The notes under the pieces are model-generated. The model was not told the DNA's origin, searched no databases, and was given only the letters and a program-made list of their open reading frames with translations. A stretch of DNA of 64,000 nt from Pimelobacter simplex (GTDB lineage: Bacteria > Actinomycetota > Actinomycetes > Propionibacteriales > Nocardioidaceae): positions 2,418,001 to 2,482,000 of the forward strand of contig NZ_CP096276.1 of assembly GCF_024662235.1 (NCBI RefSeq). The letters run 5' to 3'. A program made the position numbers and the translations under genes. Positions 43,091-52,720 of the stretch are shown here, piece after piece; position 1 is the first letter of the stretch; each line of letters begins with the position of its first letter.

Positions 43091-44044
43091 TCATTCGTCA
43101 TGGCCGAACTTCCTCGGGACGGCCGCGGCGAGGGCGCGCATGCTGCGCGAGCCGTGGCGACGGACGGTGGCCTCGGACACCCCGACGCGGGGCGCGACTC
43201 GACTGGAGACCTCGTTGCTGAGCAGGCCGCCGTAGCCGCGGGCGAGGTTGCGGGTCACGACCCGGTCGGCCTCCTCGACCAGGCACAGCAGCAGGTAGCG
43301 GTCAGCCCGACTGATCACCTGGTTCTCACACGCCCACGCCAGCAGCTCCAGCAGCTCCACGGTGGCCGACGGCTCCTCCTGGTCCGGGCCGGCGTCGGCG
43401 AGAATCTCGGGACGGTGGAACAACGCCCGCGCGGCCCGCTCGGTCGACATCGCCGCGGCCCTCCACGCTCCCGCGTCGCCGTCCGCCAGGTCGCCGGACG
43501 AGAAGGACTCCACGAGAGTGGTGTTCGCCCACGTCCGATCAGCCCGGGAGACGTAGAAGAAGTCACCGACCTCGCGGAGAACACCGACGCGGGTGTTGAT
43601 CAGGATGTTCGCGGCGACCTTGCGCAGCCGGCGCCACTTGAATGTCCGGACCTCGAGCCACAACTGGGAGGCCACGAGCTCGTCGATCCGCTCGACGGCC
43701 GACCAGGAACCGCCGGCGACGGGCTGGCTGTCGCGGAAGACCTCGCGAGGCGGGAGAGTGCTCAGCCAGCCGGCGAGCCGGCAAGCGCCGGGCAGCAGGC
43801 ACTTGGCGAGCGCGGCCGCCGCGGCGATGTCGTCACCGCCGTCGGGGGCCGCCAGCATGGCCAGCGCCAGGAGGACCTCGTCAGAGGCGGAGCTGTCCAC
43901 CGAGGGCAACCAGGCCCGCAGGTCGTCGAACTCTTCGACGACTCCAAGCCGCGGATCCGCAGTTACCCAGGCCGTCCACTTCTGGCGTGCCTGGTCGAGC
44001 AGTTCGCTGTTGTCGTCGAGGCCGAGTTGGTCTCCCACACTCAT
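43091..44044 (-). CDS. sigma-region-4-like HTH regulator, first gene of the T4SS operon
   Basis: This 317-aa protein starts at 44044 behind AAAGGAG, the only good site; longer frames run into the regulatory repeat. The body is helical; the C-terminus (ISRADRYLLLCLVEEADRVV ... SNEVSSRVAPRVGVSEATVR RHGSRSMRAL) looks like an HTH of sigma-region-4/LuxR type. It is immediately downstream of repeat B, so it may bind there and autoregulate. It is 61 nt from the next gene, so the operon may have a second promoter. Confidence 0.6.
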   Translation of the reverse strand: MSVGDQLGLDDNSELLDQARQKWTAWVTADPRLGVVEEFDDLRAWLPSVDSSASDEVLLALAMLAAPDGGDDIAAAAALAKCLLPGACRLAGWLSTLPPREVFRDSQPVAGGSWSAVERIDELVASQLWLEVRTFKWRRLRKVAANILINTRVGVLREVGDFFYVSRADRTWANTTLVESFSSGDLADGDAGAWRAAAMSTERAARALFHRPEILADAGPDQEEPSATVELLELLAWACENQVISRADRYLLLCLVEEADRVVTRNLARGYGGLLSNEVSSRVAPRVGVSEATVRRHGSRSMRALAAAVPRKFGHDE

Positions 44045-44097
44045 CGCACTCGCTCCTTTCGTCCGTGGCTGTGCACGGCAGAAAGGTCGCGAGCGGG

Positions 44098-44204
44098 CGT
44101 CCCCGCATCCGTCCCCCCAAAGCCCTGATTTGGAGGGGGGACGCAGAGGGGGACGCGCGTTTGCGCAGGTCAGAGGGCGTCCCCCCGAAAGTTGAAGAGT
44201 TTCG
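44098..44204 (+). repeat. repeat B: GTCCCCC cluster between the T4SS operon and the CHAT gene
   Basis: This is the counterpart of repeat A (23584-23690). GTCCCCCC (44111-44118) pairs with GGGGGGAC (44135-44142) as an inverted repeat, flanked by further GTCCCC, GGGGGAC and GTCCCCCC copies. The block CGTTTGCGCAGGTCAGAGGG follows. It lies 54-160 nt upstream of the T4SS regulator start and about 100 nt upstream of the divergent CHAT gene, so it could control both, or be part of a transfer origin. Confidence 0.7.
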
Positions 44205-44306
44205 GCCCACTCCTTGCGCAACCCGATTGTTGTCGAGATGCAGCCAAAACGAGGCGATCGAACTTTCGCCTCAAGAACACTGATTCAGTAGAGATTGGAC
44301 TGAGCG

Positions 44307-45434
44307 ATGGCGCGCAGCGACACACTCCGAAGGGAGATCGCGAGCCTAGAGGCAAAGAAGGCTGGCTTCTCGAAGGTGATCGCCGCGCAGGAGAAGATCG
44401 CCGCCACTGCTCGCGAGGCGGCGCGGAAGAAGCGCGAACAGGCCAGTCGCTCCAAGAGCGCCACCACAGTTAGGACGGCTCTTGCAGCGGCCGAGCGCGA
44501 GGAGAAGAAGGCCGCGGCCGCCGAGGACAAGATTGCGAAGGCGCGGAAGGACATAGCGACGGCCGACAAGAGCATCGCTTCGAAGACCACGTCTCTCCGC
44601 ACGGCTGAGGCGTCGGAGCGGAGGAGCGCGGAGAGTGCGCGGCGCCGCGACGACACCCGCCGCCGTCGAGACGAGATCAACCACGCTCGGGCCGTGGCGC
44701 AGGCAAGCGCTCCGCCGGCGCAGGTTCGCTACGTCGAGGTCACACCACCCCGGCCGGAGCAGCTCCGCGTCCTCTACCTCACCGCCAACCCAGACGCGAC
44801 CGAGAAAACGGTGACGAGCCCCGACGGTTCTGTTGTTGAGCAAGGCGCCTGGCTGCGCGTAGACCAAGAGGTTCGGCAGGTGAAGCAGGGGCTTCGAGGC
44901 TCGAAGTATCGCGACCTCGTCGTCGTTGAGCACGCTCCCGCGGCGACGTTCAACGATCTCCTGGACGGACTCAATGACCACCGTCCGCACGTCGTGCACT
45001 TCTCGGGCCACGCCGACACGCTCGGCGTGTGGATGGATAACGAGGCTGGTGACACGGACGGACACGACGTCGATTTCTCGCTCCTAGCGCGGCTGCTTGG
45101 CGCGACCGACGAGCCACCGCGGCTCGTTGTTCTCAACGCATGCGAGAGCATCGAGGGAGCCGACGATCTGCTGCAGACCGTCCCGTTGGTGATCGGCATG
45201 TCCGACGCGCTTGATGACACTGCTGCGATCGTTTTCGCAAGGTCCTTCTATGCCGCGCTGGCCTCGGCGCAGTCCGTCGCTTCGGCGGTCGAGCAGGCCA
45301 AGGTGCAGATGCTCGCGGCGTCGATGATCGACGCGGATCAGGCGGACGATTCCACGCTCCCGACCCTTCGTGCACGCGATGATGTTGATCCGGCGACGCT
45401 CATCCTGGTGACACCGCCGCACGCCGCGAGCTAA
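44307..45434 (+). CDS. CHAT protease-like protein with N-terminal coiled coil
   Basis: This 375-aa protein has residues 1-130 as a Lys/Glu/Ala-rich coiled coil ([37 protein letters not shown]). Residues 150-370 form a CHAT domain: [13 protein letters not shown], then [13 protein letters not shown] with catalytic His235, and [13 protein letters not shown] with catalytic Cys279. CHAT proteins are caspase-like and act as effectors in several bacterial immune systems. The gene is divergent from the T4SS operon and 102 nt upstream of the type I RM operon, in the same direction. Its trigger is unknown. Confidence 0.88.
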   Translation: MARSDTLRREIASLEAKKAGFSKVIAAQEKIAATAREAARKKREQASRSKSATTVRTALAAAEREEKKAAAAEDKIAKARKDIATADKSIASKTTSLRTAEASERRSAESARRRDDTRRRRDEINHARAVAQASAPPAQVRYVEVTPPRPEQLRVLYLTANPDATEKTVTSPDGSVVEQGAWLRVDQEVRQVKQGLRGSKYRDLVVVEHAPAATFNDLLDGLNDHRPHVVHFSGHADTLGVWMDNEAGDTDGHDVDFSLLARLLGATDEPPRLVVLNACESIEGADDLLQTVPLVIGMSDALDDTAAIVFARSFYAALASAQSVASAVEQAKVQMLAASMIDADQADDSTLPTLRARDDVDPATLILVTPPHAAS

Positions 45435-45536
45435 CGAACGCGCTCACCGCGCGGGCTGCCGGACCCTTTCGTCCGCGCGCCTGCCGCATGGTGGATACGG
45501 TTGTCCTCGCGTAGTGGTGCGATGACGAGGAGCCGT

Positions 45537-47084
45537 ATGACCGAGGACGAGGCGCGCGCGGCTGCGCTCGCCCTGCTGCCGCGGCGCCAGGACGCCCTCA
45601 CTCTTTCCGAGCTGGAGCAGTACCTCGCCTCGGCGGCGGATCTGCTGCGCGGCAGCATCGATCAGGCCGACTTCAAGGCGTACATCTTCCCGCTGATGTT
45701 CTTCAAGCGGATCAGCGACGTCTACCTCGAGGAGTACGCCCAGGCGCTCGATGAGTCCGGCGGTGACCATGAGTTCGCTCTGTTCGCGGAGAACCACCGG
45801 TTCGCGATTCCCGAGGGCAGTCTGTGGGGCGACGTCCGCAGCCACACACAACACATCGGGACCGCGCTCCAGACGGCGTTCCGCGAGATCGAGAAGGCCA
45901 ACCCCGACACGCTCTACGGCATCTTCGGCAACGCCAGCTGGACCAACAAGGACAAGCTGCCTGACCGAAGACTCGCTGATCTCATCGAGCACTTCTCCGC
46001 CCAGCCGCTCACCAACGCAGCCGTGGCACCGGACGTGTTCGGCAATGCGTATGAGTACCTGATCAAGCGATTTGCCGACCAATCCAACAAGAAGGCGGGC
46101 GAGTACTACACCCCGCGCTCGATCGTCGGGCTGCTCGTCAACATCCTCAACCCTCAGGAGGGCGAGACGGTCTACGACCCAGCCTGCGGCACCGGCGGTA
46201 TGCTGATCGAGGTCATCGACCATGTGAAGGCCGCGGGCGGCAACCCGAAGACACTGTGGAGCAAGCTCTTCGGGCAGGAGAAGGTGCTCGCCACTTCGGC
46301 GATCGCCCGGATGAACCTGCTGCTCCACGGCGTCGAGGACTTCAAGATCGTCCGCGAGGACACCCTGCGCAACCCCGCTTTCTACAGCGGGAACCACCTC
46401 GCCCAGTTCGACTGCGTCGTCGCCAACCCACCGTTCTCGTTGAAGAACTGGGGCTACCCCGAGTGGGGGTCGGACAAGTGGGGACGCAACCAGCTCGGTG
46501 GTGTCCCACCCAAGGGGTACGCGGACTGGGCGTGGGTGCAGCACATGCTCACCTCGGCGAAGCCGACGAACGGTCGCGTCGCCGTCGTCCTGCCGCAAGG
46601 TGCGCTGTTCCGCCAGGGCGCCGAGGCCCGCATCCGCACGCACATCCTCAAGGCCGATCTCGTCGATGCCGTCATCGGGCTCGCGCCCAACCTGTTCTAC
46701 GGGACCGGACTGGCCGCCTGTGTGCTGATCCTGCGCCACCACAAGGAGCCTGACGAGCGCGGCAAGGTCCTGTTCATCAACGGCGAGGACCTTTTCAAGC
46801 GCGGCCGCAACCAGAACACCTTTGAGCCCGATCACGCCCAGACGATCTTGGATGCCTACGAGTTGTACGGCTATACAGATGGTCGGTCCCGCGTGGTCGA
46901 CCTGGCGGAGATCGCAGCCAACGACTTCAACCTCAACATCCCGCTCTACGTCGCACCCGCCGACTCCGGCGAGAAGCTGACCCTCGCCGACGCCCTGTCC
47001 CACCTGGAAGCAGCACACGCGCAAGCGACTCAGACTCGCGCAGCGCTGGAAGCCGAGCTCGCGAAGTGGGGGCTTTCAACATGA
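45537..47084 (+). CDS. hsdM: type I restriction-modification DNA methyltransferase subunit, first of two
   Basis: In this 515-aa protein the HsdM N-terminal helical domain (LEQYLASAADLLRGSIDQAD ... FPLMFFKRISDVYLEEY) is followed by the methyltransferase domain: SAM site DPACGTGGMLIEV (near 220) and catalytic NPPF (near 297), as in N6-adenine methylases. The start is ATG at 45537 with GAGGAG 5 nt upstream; 45522 is possible. It overlaps the second methylase by 4 nt. It is intact and clearly different in sequence from its neighbour. Confidence 0.93.
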   Translation: MTEDEARAAALALLPRRQDALTLSELEQYLASAADLLRGSIDQADFKAYIFPLMFFKRISDVYLEEYAQALDESGGDHEFALFAENHRFAIPEGSLWGDVRSHTQHIGTALQTAFREIEKANPDTLYGIFGNASWTNKDKLPDRRLADLIEHFSAQPLTNAAVAPDVFGNAYEYLIKRFADQSNKKAGEYYTPRSIVGLLVNILNPQEGETVYDPACGTGGMLIEVIDHVKAAGGNPKTLWSKLFGQEKVLATSAIARMNLLLHGVEDFKIVREDTLRNPAFYSGNHLAQFDCVVANPPFSLKNWGYPEWGSDKWGRNQLGGVPPKGYADWAWVQHMLTSAKPTNGRVAVVLPQGALFRQGAEARIRTHILKADLVDAVIGLAPNLFYGTGLAACVLILRHHKEPDERGKVLFINGEDLFKRGRNQNTFEPDHAQTILDAYELYGYTDGRSRVVDLAEIAANDFNLNIPLYVAPADSGEKLTLADALSHLEAAHAQATQTRAALEAELAKWGLST

Positions 47085-48574
47085 GCCGGCAGATCAGCCA
47101 GCGCGAGTTGGAGGCCTACCTGTGGGGCGCAGCGATCGTGCTCCGGGGCCTCATCGACGCAGGCGACTACAAGCAGTACATCTTTCCGCTCGTCTTCCTG
47201 AAGCGGATCTCCGACGTCTACGACGAGGAGCACGCCGCCGCCATGGAGGTGTACGACGACGAGGAGCTCGCCGACCTCCCCGAGAACCACCGCTTCGCCA
47301 TCCCAGACGGCTCCCACTGGGACGACATCCGCGGCCTCACCCAGAACATCGGGACCAACCTTCTGCACGCGATGCGCGCCATCGAGAAGGCCAACCCCGA
47401 CACCCTGCCAGGAGTCTTCGGCGACGGCGACTGGGGCAACAAGGACCTGCTCCCCGACTCGACCCTCAGCGACCTGATTGAGCACTTCTCCACCAAGACG
47501 CTCTCGATCGCCAACCTGCCCGAAGACGAGCTCGGCAACGGCTACGAGTACCTGATCAAGAAGTTCGCCGACGACTCGGGACACACCGCCCAGGAGTTCT
47601 ACACCAACCGCACACTCGTGCACCTCATGACAATGATGCTCGAACCCCAACCCGGGGAGTCGGTCTACGACCCGACCTGCGGCACCGGCGGAATGCTCAT
47701 CTCAACCGCGGCCGAGGTGAAGCGACAGGGCAAGGAGTGGCGCAACCTGCGTCTCTACGGGCAGGAACTCAACTATGGGACCTCCGCCATCGCCCGGATG
47801 AACCTGTTCCTCCACGGCATCACAGACGGCCACGTCGCCCACGGCGACACCCTCAGCCGACCGGCATTCCTCAACGCCAAAGGCGGGTTGCAGACCTTCG
47901 ACGTCGTGCTCGCCAACCCGCCGTACTCGATCAAGGCATGGAACCGCGATGCCTTCGCGAAGGACCGATACGGGCGCAACTTGTGGGGAGTCCCGCCGCA
48001 GAACACCGCCGACTACGCCTTCATCCAGCACATCGCCAAGAGCCTCGACCCGGACGCCGGTCGAGCGGCGATCCTCCTTCCTCATGGGGTCCTGCACCGT
48101 GTTGGTGAGGCGGCGATACGCCGAGCCATGATCGAGTCTGATCTCGTAGAAGCGGTCATCGGGCTGGCCCATGGCCTCTTCTACAACTCGGGCATGGAAG
48201 CGATCGTCCTAATCCTCAACGCCCGAAAGCCTGCGGGTCGGCGACGCAAGGTGCTCTTCGTCGATGCGAAGCGGGCCTACTACCGAGACGGCCCCCAGTC
48301 CTTCCTTAGCGACGCTCACCAGACCGAGATCCTGGATGCCTATCGCAGCTTCGAGGTCAAGCCAGGATTCGCCGCGATCGCGGACCTGGATGCGATCTCC
48401 GCAAAGGGCAACACCCTCGCGATTTCCGCCTACGTCGCCGGACCCGAGGTCGCCGACGCAGCGGCGGCTGCACCTATTGAGGACACGGTTGGCAATTGGC
48501 GCGCGGCAGCGGCGGCATCGGATGCGGCCGTCAAGGACGTCATCGCGATGCTCCGGGCAGAGGTGTCCGCGTGA
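47081..48574 (+). CDS. hsdM: type I restriction-modification DNA methyltransferase subunit, second of two
   Basis: This 497-aa protein starts MSRQISQRELEAYLWGAAI, coupled to the first methylase by an ATGA overlap. It has the same domain order: LKRISDVYDEEHAA, SAM motif DPTCGTGGMLIST, catalytic NPPYSIK. It aligns with the first HsdM along its length but shows only partial identity, so this is an old duplication with both active sites kept. HsdM normally forms a homodimer; here a heterodimer on one HsdS is plausible. Confidence 0.93.
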   Translation: MSRQISQRELEAYLWGAAIVLRGLIDAGDYKQYIFPLVFLKRISDVYDEEHAAAMEVYDDEELADLPENHRFAIPDGSHWDDIRGLTQNIGTNLLHAMRAIEKANPDTLPGVFGDGDWGNKDLLPDSTLSDLIEHFSTKTLSIANLPEDELGNGYEYLIKKFADDSGHTAQEFYTNRTLVHLMTMMLEPQPGESVYDPTCGTGGMLISTAAEVKRQGKEWRNLRLYGQELNYGTSAIARMNLFLHGITDGHVAHGDTLSRPAFLNAKGGLQTFDVVLANPPYSIKAWNRDAFAKDRYGRNLWGVPPQNTADYAFIQHIAKSLDPDAGRAAILLPHGVLHRVGEAAIRRAMIESDLVEAVIGLAHGLFYNSGMEAIVLILNARKPAGRRRKVLFVDAKRAYYRDGPQSFLSDAHQTEILDAYRSFEVKPGFAAIADLDAISAKGNTLAISAYVAGPEVADAAAAAPIEDTVGNWRAAAAASDAAVKDVIAMLRAEVSA

Positions 48575-49752
48575 GCCTCAACATGGACAAGTGCACATGG
48601 AAGCGCGTCCGTCTCGGCGACGTGATCACGCGCTCGCGCAAACAGGTCGACCCTATCGAGGCAGGGATCGAGCGCTACGTCGCCGGCGGCCACATCGCCA
48701 GCGACTCGATCACAGTCGAACGCTGGGGTGACCCGACCGACGGGCAGATGGGCTCCACCTTCCGGTATGTCTTCCAGCCCGATCAGATCCTCTTCGTCTC
48801 GGCTCGCCCCTACCTGCGCAAGATGGGCGTCGTCGCCTTCTCTGGTGTCGTAGCCGATAAGACGTACGTCCTTGACGCCATTCCCGAGAACGGTCTGCTT
48901 CAGGAGTTCTTGCCGTTCGTCCTCTCCTCCGACCGGTTCGTCGAGTACGCGACCAGCGAGGCCACCGGGTCAATGAACCCTCGCCTGCTTTGGGGGCCAC
49001 TACAACGCTACGAGTTCGACCTACCGCCCCTCCAGGAGCAGAAGCGCATCGCCGACCTTCTCTGGGCCGTCGAGAACGAATCACGGGCCCGCGCCGGTGC
49101 AGTGAACGCGTGGCAAGAGTTGCGGGCTGCCCACTTGCAGGACCGGATGCACTCCATCGCTGCGACCTCGGGCACCGTGGACTTGGACGCCCTGATCGAG
49201 CCTGGGCGCCCCATCACGTACGGCATCCTGATGCCCGGCACTGGGCACCCCGGTGGTGTTCCTGTCGTCAAGGTGAGGGATTTCCCGGAGGGTCATATCA
49301 AGGAAGAGGGACTCCTCCTCACCTCGCCGGAGCTTGCATATGAGTATCGACGATCGACCCTGAAGTCCGGTGACCTTCTCATTTCGATCCGAGGAACCGT
49401 TGGCCGCCTTGCGGAGGTTCCCGCATCGCTCGATGGCGCCAACATCACGCAGGACACGGCTCGGCTGACGATTGCACCTGAGCATGACCGTAGATTCGTG
49501 CGACTCGTGCTGGAGTCAGACTTTGTCAGAACACAGATCCGCCGGCATACGACTGGACTTGCCGTAAAGGGCCTGAACATTGGCGCCCTTCGGAAACTGC
49601 AAATCCCCGTCCCGAGTGTTGGCTCGAGCGAGCACGACCTCGTTCGAGAGGCGGCTGAGATCGAGGAGGCGATCAGACGGGCCGAGGACACCCTCTCGGC
49701 GTCCCGGGATCTGGGCACTGCACTTCTAGCCGAAGTCTTCGGTGATGACTGA
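48571..49752 (+). CDS. hsdS: type I restriction-modification specificity subunit
   Basis: This 393-aa protein starts at a GTG overlapping the HsdM stop by 4 nt. It has two target-recognition domains (about 8-150 and 205-345), each followed by a helical spacer (LPPLQEQKRIADLLWAVE near 150-170; AEIEEAIRRAEDTLSASRDL at the C-terminus). Typical HsdS phrases are LKSGDLLISIRGTVGRLA and ITQDTARLTI. The two halves are different, so the recognised DNA site should be bipartite and asymmetric. Confidence 0.92.
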   Translation: MSLNMDKCTWKRVRLGDVITRSRKQVDPIEAGIERYVAGGHIASDSITVERWGDPTDGQMGSTFRYVFQPDQILFVSARPYLRKMGVVAFSGVVADKTYVLDAIPENGLLQEFLPFVLSSDRFVEYATSEATGSMNPRLLWGPLQRYEFDLPPLQEQKRIADLLWAVENESRARAGAVNAWQELRAAHLQDRMHSIAATSGTVDLDALIEPGRPITYGILMPGTGHPGGVPVVKVRDFPEGHIKEEGLLLTSPELAYEYRRSTLKSGDLLISIRGTVGRLAEVPASLDGANITQDTARLTIAPEHDRRFVRLVLESDFVRTQIRRHTTGLAVKGLNIGALRKLQIPVPSVGSSEHDLVREAAEIEEAIRRAEDTLSASRDLGTALLAEVFGDD

Positions 49753-52688
49753 TGGCTCAGTTCAACGAGGCGAACTCCGTCCGCGACTTCATTCGCGACC
49801 TGGTGGAATCCATCGACGTCCAGTTCGTTCCCGGGAGCGAGCTGCCCCGTCGTACGGACGAGGTGCTGCTCGAAGGCGTCCTCAAGGGCGCGCTGATCAG
49901 CCTCAACCCGGAGATCGAGGCGGATCCGGCGAAGGCCGACGAGGTCATCTACAACCTCCGCGCGATCCTAATCTCCGCGCGCAACAGCCCGCATCCCGTT
50001 GTCGCCAATGAAGAGTTCGTGGCGTGGCTGACCGGGCAGAAGTCGATGCCGTTTGGAGCGAACGGCGAGCACACCACGGTCCGGCTGATCGACTTCGACC
50101 ACCTCGACGAGGACTCGTCCAACCAGTGGATCGTCTCGACGGAGGTCACCTTTAAGCAGGGACGGCTTGAGAAGCGCTTCGACCTGGTCCTGTGGTGCAA
50201 CGGGCTACCCCTGGTCATCGGTGAGGCGAAGACGCCGATCCGGCCGGCGTATACCTGGATCGATGGCGCGGCGCAGATCCACGATGACTATGAGCAGAGT
50301 TGCCCGCCGTTCTTCGTCCCCAACGTGTTCTCGTTCGCGACCGAGGGCAAGGACTTCCGTTACGGCACTATCGGGATGCCGGTCGAGCTTTGGGGTCCCT
50401 GGCGCGAGGACCCGACCGACGAGGATGCGCCGGCCAAGATCGGACTCGTCGCCGTCCAGGAGGCTGTCGAGGGCGTCCTGACGCCACGTGCCGTGCTGGA
50501 CTTCCTGCGGTTCTTCACGCTGTACGCGACCGACAAGAAGCACCGCAAGATCAAGATCATCGCCCGCTTCCAGCAGTTCCAGGCGACCAACCTGATCGTC
50601 GATCGTGTGCTGCTCGGCAAGGTCAAGCAGGGCCTGATCTGGCACTTCCAGGGCTCCGGCAAGTCGCTGTTGATGGTCTTCACCGCTCTAAAGCTTCGAG
50701 CGATGGCCGAGCTCACGAACCCGACGATCGTGATCGTCGTCGACCGGATCGACCTCGACACCCAGATCACCGGTACGTTCAACGCCTCCGACGTACCCGG
50801 CTTGGTCTCCACTGACTCCCGGGCGCAGCTCCAGACACTGCTGAGTCAGGGTGCCCGGAAGATCATCATCACCACCATCCACAAGTTCGGCGAGTCGCCA
50901 GGTGTACTCGACGCGCGACAGAACATCATCGCGATGGTCGACGAGGCACACCGCTCGCAGGAGGGTGACTACGGGCAGAAGATGCGTGAGGCGCTGCCCA
51001 ACGCCTACCTCTTCGGCCTGACCGGCACCCCTGTCAACCGGCGGGACCGCAACACCTTCAAGTGGTTCGGCGCCCCCGAGGACGAGGGCGGCTACCTGTC
51101 GCGGTACTCGTTCCAGGACTCCATCCGCGACGGCGCCACCCTGCCGCTCCATTTCGAGCCGCGGCTGTCCGAGATCCACATCGACCACGAGGCGATCGAT
51201 GCGGCGTTTGAAGAGCTGGCCGTCGACCGTGACCTGTCCGAGAGCGACAAGATCACGCTGTCGAAGAAGGCTGCCTCGATCGAGGTCCTGATCAAGACGC
51301 CTTCACGCATCGCGAAGATCGCCGCCGACATCGCGGCGCACTTCCAGGCGAAGGTCGAGCCGCAGGGCTTCAAGGCCCAGGTCGTCGCCTACGACAAAGC
51401 CTCCTGTGTCGCCTACAAGAACGAGCTCGACGGGCACCTGGGGCCCGAGGCATCGACCGTTGTCATGTCGAAGTCCCGTGGCGACTCACCCGACTGGGCC
51501 AAGTGGACCCCTGGCGCCGAGGAGCTGGAGCAGGTCGTCGCCCGCTTCAACGACCCGGCAGACCCGCTCAAGATCATCATCGTCACCGCAAAGCTGCTGA
51601 CCGGGTTCGATGCGCCGATCCTCTACTGCCAGTACCTCGACAAGCCGCTCAAGGAGCACACGTTGCTCCAGGCGATCACTCGCACCAACCGGGTGTACCC
51701 GCCGGACAAGACGCACGGCCTGATCGTCGACTACTTGGGGATCTTCGATGACGTCGCCAAGTCGCTCGCTTTCGACGAGAACACAGTCCAACAGGTCGTC
51801 TCCAACATCGAGGAACTCAAGAAGCAGCTGGCGCCTGCGATGGCGACGGCACTGGCGTTCTTCCCAGGGGTCGACCGCACTGTGGGCGGTTATGAGGGGC
51901 TCGTCCAGGCACAATCCGCGATCGCCGATGACGTCACTAAGGACGCGTTCGGGTCCGCTTACAGCGTGGTCTCCCAACTGTGGGAGGCTCTCAGCCCCGA
52001 CCCGATGCTGGCCGCGTTCCGCGACGACTACCGGTGGATCACCGACGTTTATGAGTCAGTCCGCCCCTCCGACATCGCTGGGCGCCTCGTGTGGCATGCG
52101 CTGGGCGCAAAGACCATCGACCTGATCAATGAACACGTCCAGGTCGAGATCCCCCAGGGTGGCGACACGATCGTTCTGGATGCCCAGACGATCGAGGACC
52201 TGATGACCGGCAAGCGTAAGGACGTCCCGATCGAGGAGATCGAGAAACAGATCACCGCCCGGATAGCGCGTCACCTCAACAATCCCGTCTTTATCGAACT
52301 CGGTCAGCGCCTCAACGACCTTCGCGAGCGCTATGCCGACATCCAGCAGTCGAGTCTCGACTTCCTCCGGGAGCTTCTCGAGCTCGCGCGCGACACCGTC
52401 GCTGCCGAGAAGGCTGCCGACGAGACCCCTCGTGAGGAGCAGGGCAAGGCCGCGCTCACCGAACTCTTCGAGGCGCTGAAGGGCGACGAGACACCGATCA
52501 TCGTGTCCAACGTGGTCGACCGGATCGACGAGGTCGTGCGAGGTGTGCGCTTCGAGGGCTGGCAGTCCACCATCCGCGGCGACCAGGAGGTCCGCCAGGC
52601 GCTGCGGAAGACGCTCTATGTGCAGTTCAAGATTCGCGACAACGACGTCTTCGAGAAGGCCCTCGGCTACGTCCGGGAGTATTACTGA
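49752..52688 (+). CDS. hsdR: type I restriction endonuclease/translocase subunit
   Basis: This 978-aa protein overlaps HsdS by one base (TGATG). The N-terminal nuclease motif FDLVLWCNGLPLVIGEAKTP (about 142-161) carries the D and E-x-K residues. The helicase motor follows: FQGSGKSLLMV (Walker A), IVVDRIDLDTQI, MVDEAHRSQEG (DEAH box), GLTGTPVNRRD (motif III), LLTGFDAPILYCQYLDK and QAITRTNRVYP (motif VI). The C-terminal helical region contacts the methylase. It is full length, so the system should restrict as well as modify. Confidence 0.94.
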   Translation: MAQFNEANSVRDFIRDLVESIDVQFVPGSELPRRTDEVLLEGVLKGALISLNPEIEADPAKADEVIYNLRAILISARNSPHPVVANEEFVAWLTGQKSMPFGANGEHTTVRLIDFDHLDEDSSNQWIVSTEVTFKQGRLEKRFDLVLWCNGLPLVIGEAKTPIRPAYTWIDGAAQIHDDYEQSCPPFFVPNVFSFATEGKDFRYGTIGMPVELWGPWREDPTDEDAPAKIGLVAVQEAVEGVLTPRAVLDFLRFFTLYATDKKHRKIKIIARFQQFQATNLIVDRVLLGKVKQGLIWHFQGSGKSLLMVFTALKLRAMAELTNPTIVIVVDRIDLDTQITGTFNASDVPGLVSTDSRAQLQTLLSQGARKIIITTIHKFGESPGVLDARQNIIAMVDEAHRSQEGDYGQKMREALPNAYLFGLTGTPVNRRDRNTFKWFGAPEDEGGYLSRYSFQDSIRDGATLPLHFEPRLSEIHIDHEAIDAAFEELAVDRDLSESDKITLSKKAASIEVLIKTPSRIAKIAADIAAHFQAKVEPQGFKAQVVAYDKASCVAYKNELDGHLGPEASTVVMSKSRGDSPDWAKWTPGAEELEQVVARFNDPADPLKIIIVTAKLLTGFDAPILYCQYLDKPLKEHTLLQAITRTNRVYPPDKTHGLIVDYLGIFDDVAKSLAFDENTVQQVVSNIEELKKQLAPAMATALAFFPGVDRTVGGYEGLVQAQSAIADDVTKDAFGSAYSVVSQLWEALSPDPMLAAFRDDYRWITDVYESVRPSDIAGRLVWHALGAKTIDLINEHVQVEIPQGGDTIVLDAQTIEDLMTGKRKDVPIEEIEKQITARIARHLNNPVFIELGQRLNDLRERYADIQQSSLDFLRELLELARDTVAAEKAADETPREEQGKAALTELFEALKGDETPIIVSNVVDRIDEVVRGVRFEGWQSTIRGDQEVRQALRKTLYVQFKIRDNDVFEKALGYVREYY

Positions 52689-52720
52689 CCGGTGTCAAAG
52701 CAGAGGAGCTCGCAACAGAT

